5,377 nt of DNA from Alphaproteobacteria bacterium (GTDB lineage: Bacteria > Pseudomonadota > Alphaproteobacteria > Micropepsales > Micropepsaceae): positions 1 to 5,377 of the forward strand of contig JAICVV010000165.1 in assembly GCA_025935155.1 (NCBI GenBank), given 5' to 3'. How positions within the stretch are numbered: the stretch's first letter is position 1; each line of letters begins with the position of its first letter. Made by a program: the position numbers and the translations under genes. This document shows positions 4,730 to 5,377 of the stretch, piece after piece. The notes beneath the pieces were generated by a model. That model made no database searches. It was not told where the DNA came from and saw nothing but the letters and a program-made list of their open reading frames with translations.

Positions 4730-5377
4730 TCAGCCTACGGAACAACAGATTTCGCTGCTTTGTCGCCTGAGCAGCCCACGAAAGGCCAGCGAAAGAAACA
4801 TCCCGCCGAGCGCGAGCCCCTGTTCATCGATCGAATGTCCAACATGCGGCGAAAGGTGCCACTGCACGGCGGCTCCCGCCCTTCCCAAAGCCGCGGCAGA
4901 TGAAAAGAGGAATTGCATCGGGATCATCTGATCGGCATCGCCATGCACCAGCAGGATGGGCGGCGCTTCGCGAGCGTATTGGTCCAGCCCTTCCGTGCTG
5001 GTCAGCATACCGGAATAGCCAACGATGGCGGCCGGTTTCACCTTCCGCCGCAGGCCCACATGCAGCGACATCATGGTGCCCTGGCTGAAGCCCACAAGGG
5101 CAAGCCGCTCGGGCGGAAGCTTCAGGCGGTCAAGTTCGGAGTCGAGGAAGGTTTCCAGGCCGGCCGCTGCCGAATGGACGCCGCTGTTCATCGTCTGCGG
5201 ATCGAGGCGCGAGATCGGAAACCACTGGTAGCCGGTAGGCGATCCTGCGCAGCGCTCCGGCGCATTGGGGGCGGCGAAGGCGACCGTTGGCATCAGCCGC
5301 TGCCAGATCGGCGCAAGTCCAATGAGATCGTTTCCGTCGGCGCCGTAGCCGTGGCACAGCACAACCAGATGCGTGGC
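4730..5377 (-). CDS. Alpha/beta-hydrolase, phospholipase/carboxylesterase family (N-terminus outside window)
   Basis: The reading frame is open to the right window edge, so the true start lies beyond 5377. A GTG at 5362 falls inside the first conserved strand (THLVVLCHGYGADGND) and is not the start. The 215 visible residues show the oxyanion-side HGYGADG, the nucleophile motif GFSQG (serine codon at 5084-5086), HGDADQMIP with the acid residue, and PHVGHSID with the catalytic histidine. The Ser-Asp-His triad is therefore complete. This matches the short bacterial carboxylesterase/lysophospholipase group (YpfH, EstB and similar), cytoplasmic enzymes hydrolysing short acyl esters or lysophospholipids. 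The actual substrate cannot be read. The C-terminal tail ending SSEICCSVG is Cys-rich and beyond the expected fold. The gene is co-oriented with the HNH gene, 122 bases upstream of it, probably as a separate unit. Confidence 0.9.
   Translation of the reverse strand, partial: ATHLVVLCHGYGADGNDLIGLAPIWQRLMPTVAFAAPNAPERCAGSPTGYQWFPISRLDPQTMNSGVHSAAAGLETFLDSELDRLKLPPERLALVGFSQGTMMSLHVGLRRKVKPAAIVGYSGMLTSTEGLDQYAREAPPILLVHGDADQMIPMQFLFSSAAALGRAGAAVQWHLSPHVGHSIDEQGLALGGMFLSLAFRGLLRRQSSEICCSVG

Noticed and set aside
4620..4931. A 103-codon plus-strand open frame between the HNH and hydrolase genes
   Set aside because: Most of it overlaps the conserved end of the hydrolase in antisense. The rest covers the candidate promoter and ribosome binding site of the HNH gene.

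Overview
The window looks like ordinary chromosome from an alphaproteobacterium. The base composition appears G+C-rich by eye. The gene order phoH-ybeY-corC-lnt followed by a small XRE regulator is the arrangement familiar from Rhizobiales and related orders. The order within the class cannot be fixed from this stretch, and no metK or trmB follows the regulator, as it often does in rhizobia.

Bases 1-3219 hold a tightly packed plus-strand operon. It contains the C-terminal end of PhoH, the rRNA-maturation metalloprotein YbeY, the CBS-domain protein CorC/YbeX, and apolipoprotein N-acyltransferase Lnt. Two junctions are 4-base stop/start overlaps (GTGA and ATGA) and the third gap is 5 bases, so translational coupling is likely. 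The first two genes belong to ribosome and RNA quality control, CorC is linked to ion homeostasis and ribosome fitness, and Lnt completes lipoprotein maturation in the inner membrane.

Bases 3220-3717 hold a PhrR/PraR-like helix-turn-helix regulator on the plus strand. It has a plausible promoter of its own, and a perfect 10-base palindrome overlaps the -10 element. This gene meets a minus-strand gene tail to tail with a 4-base overlap of the stop codons, inside a nested inverted repeat that may act as a weak two-way terminator.

Bases 3714-5377 are read from the minus strand. In transcription order they hold an alpha/beta-hydrolase (phospholipase/carboxylesterase family, N-terminus cut by the window edge), a 122-base gap with a candidate promoter and strong ribosome binding site, an HNH endonuclease, and a small basic protein of unknown function.

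I saw no mobile elements, CRISPR arrays, tRNA or rRNA genes, or integration scars. No clearly novel multi-gene system is visible. The items most worth a second look are the candidate autoregulatory site of the XRE gene, the HNH plus small basic protein pair, and the overlapping convergent ends.
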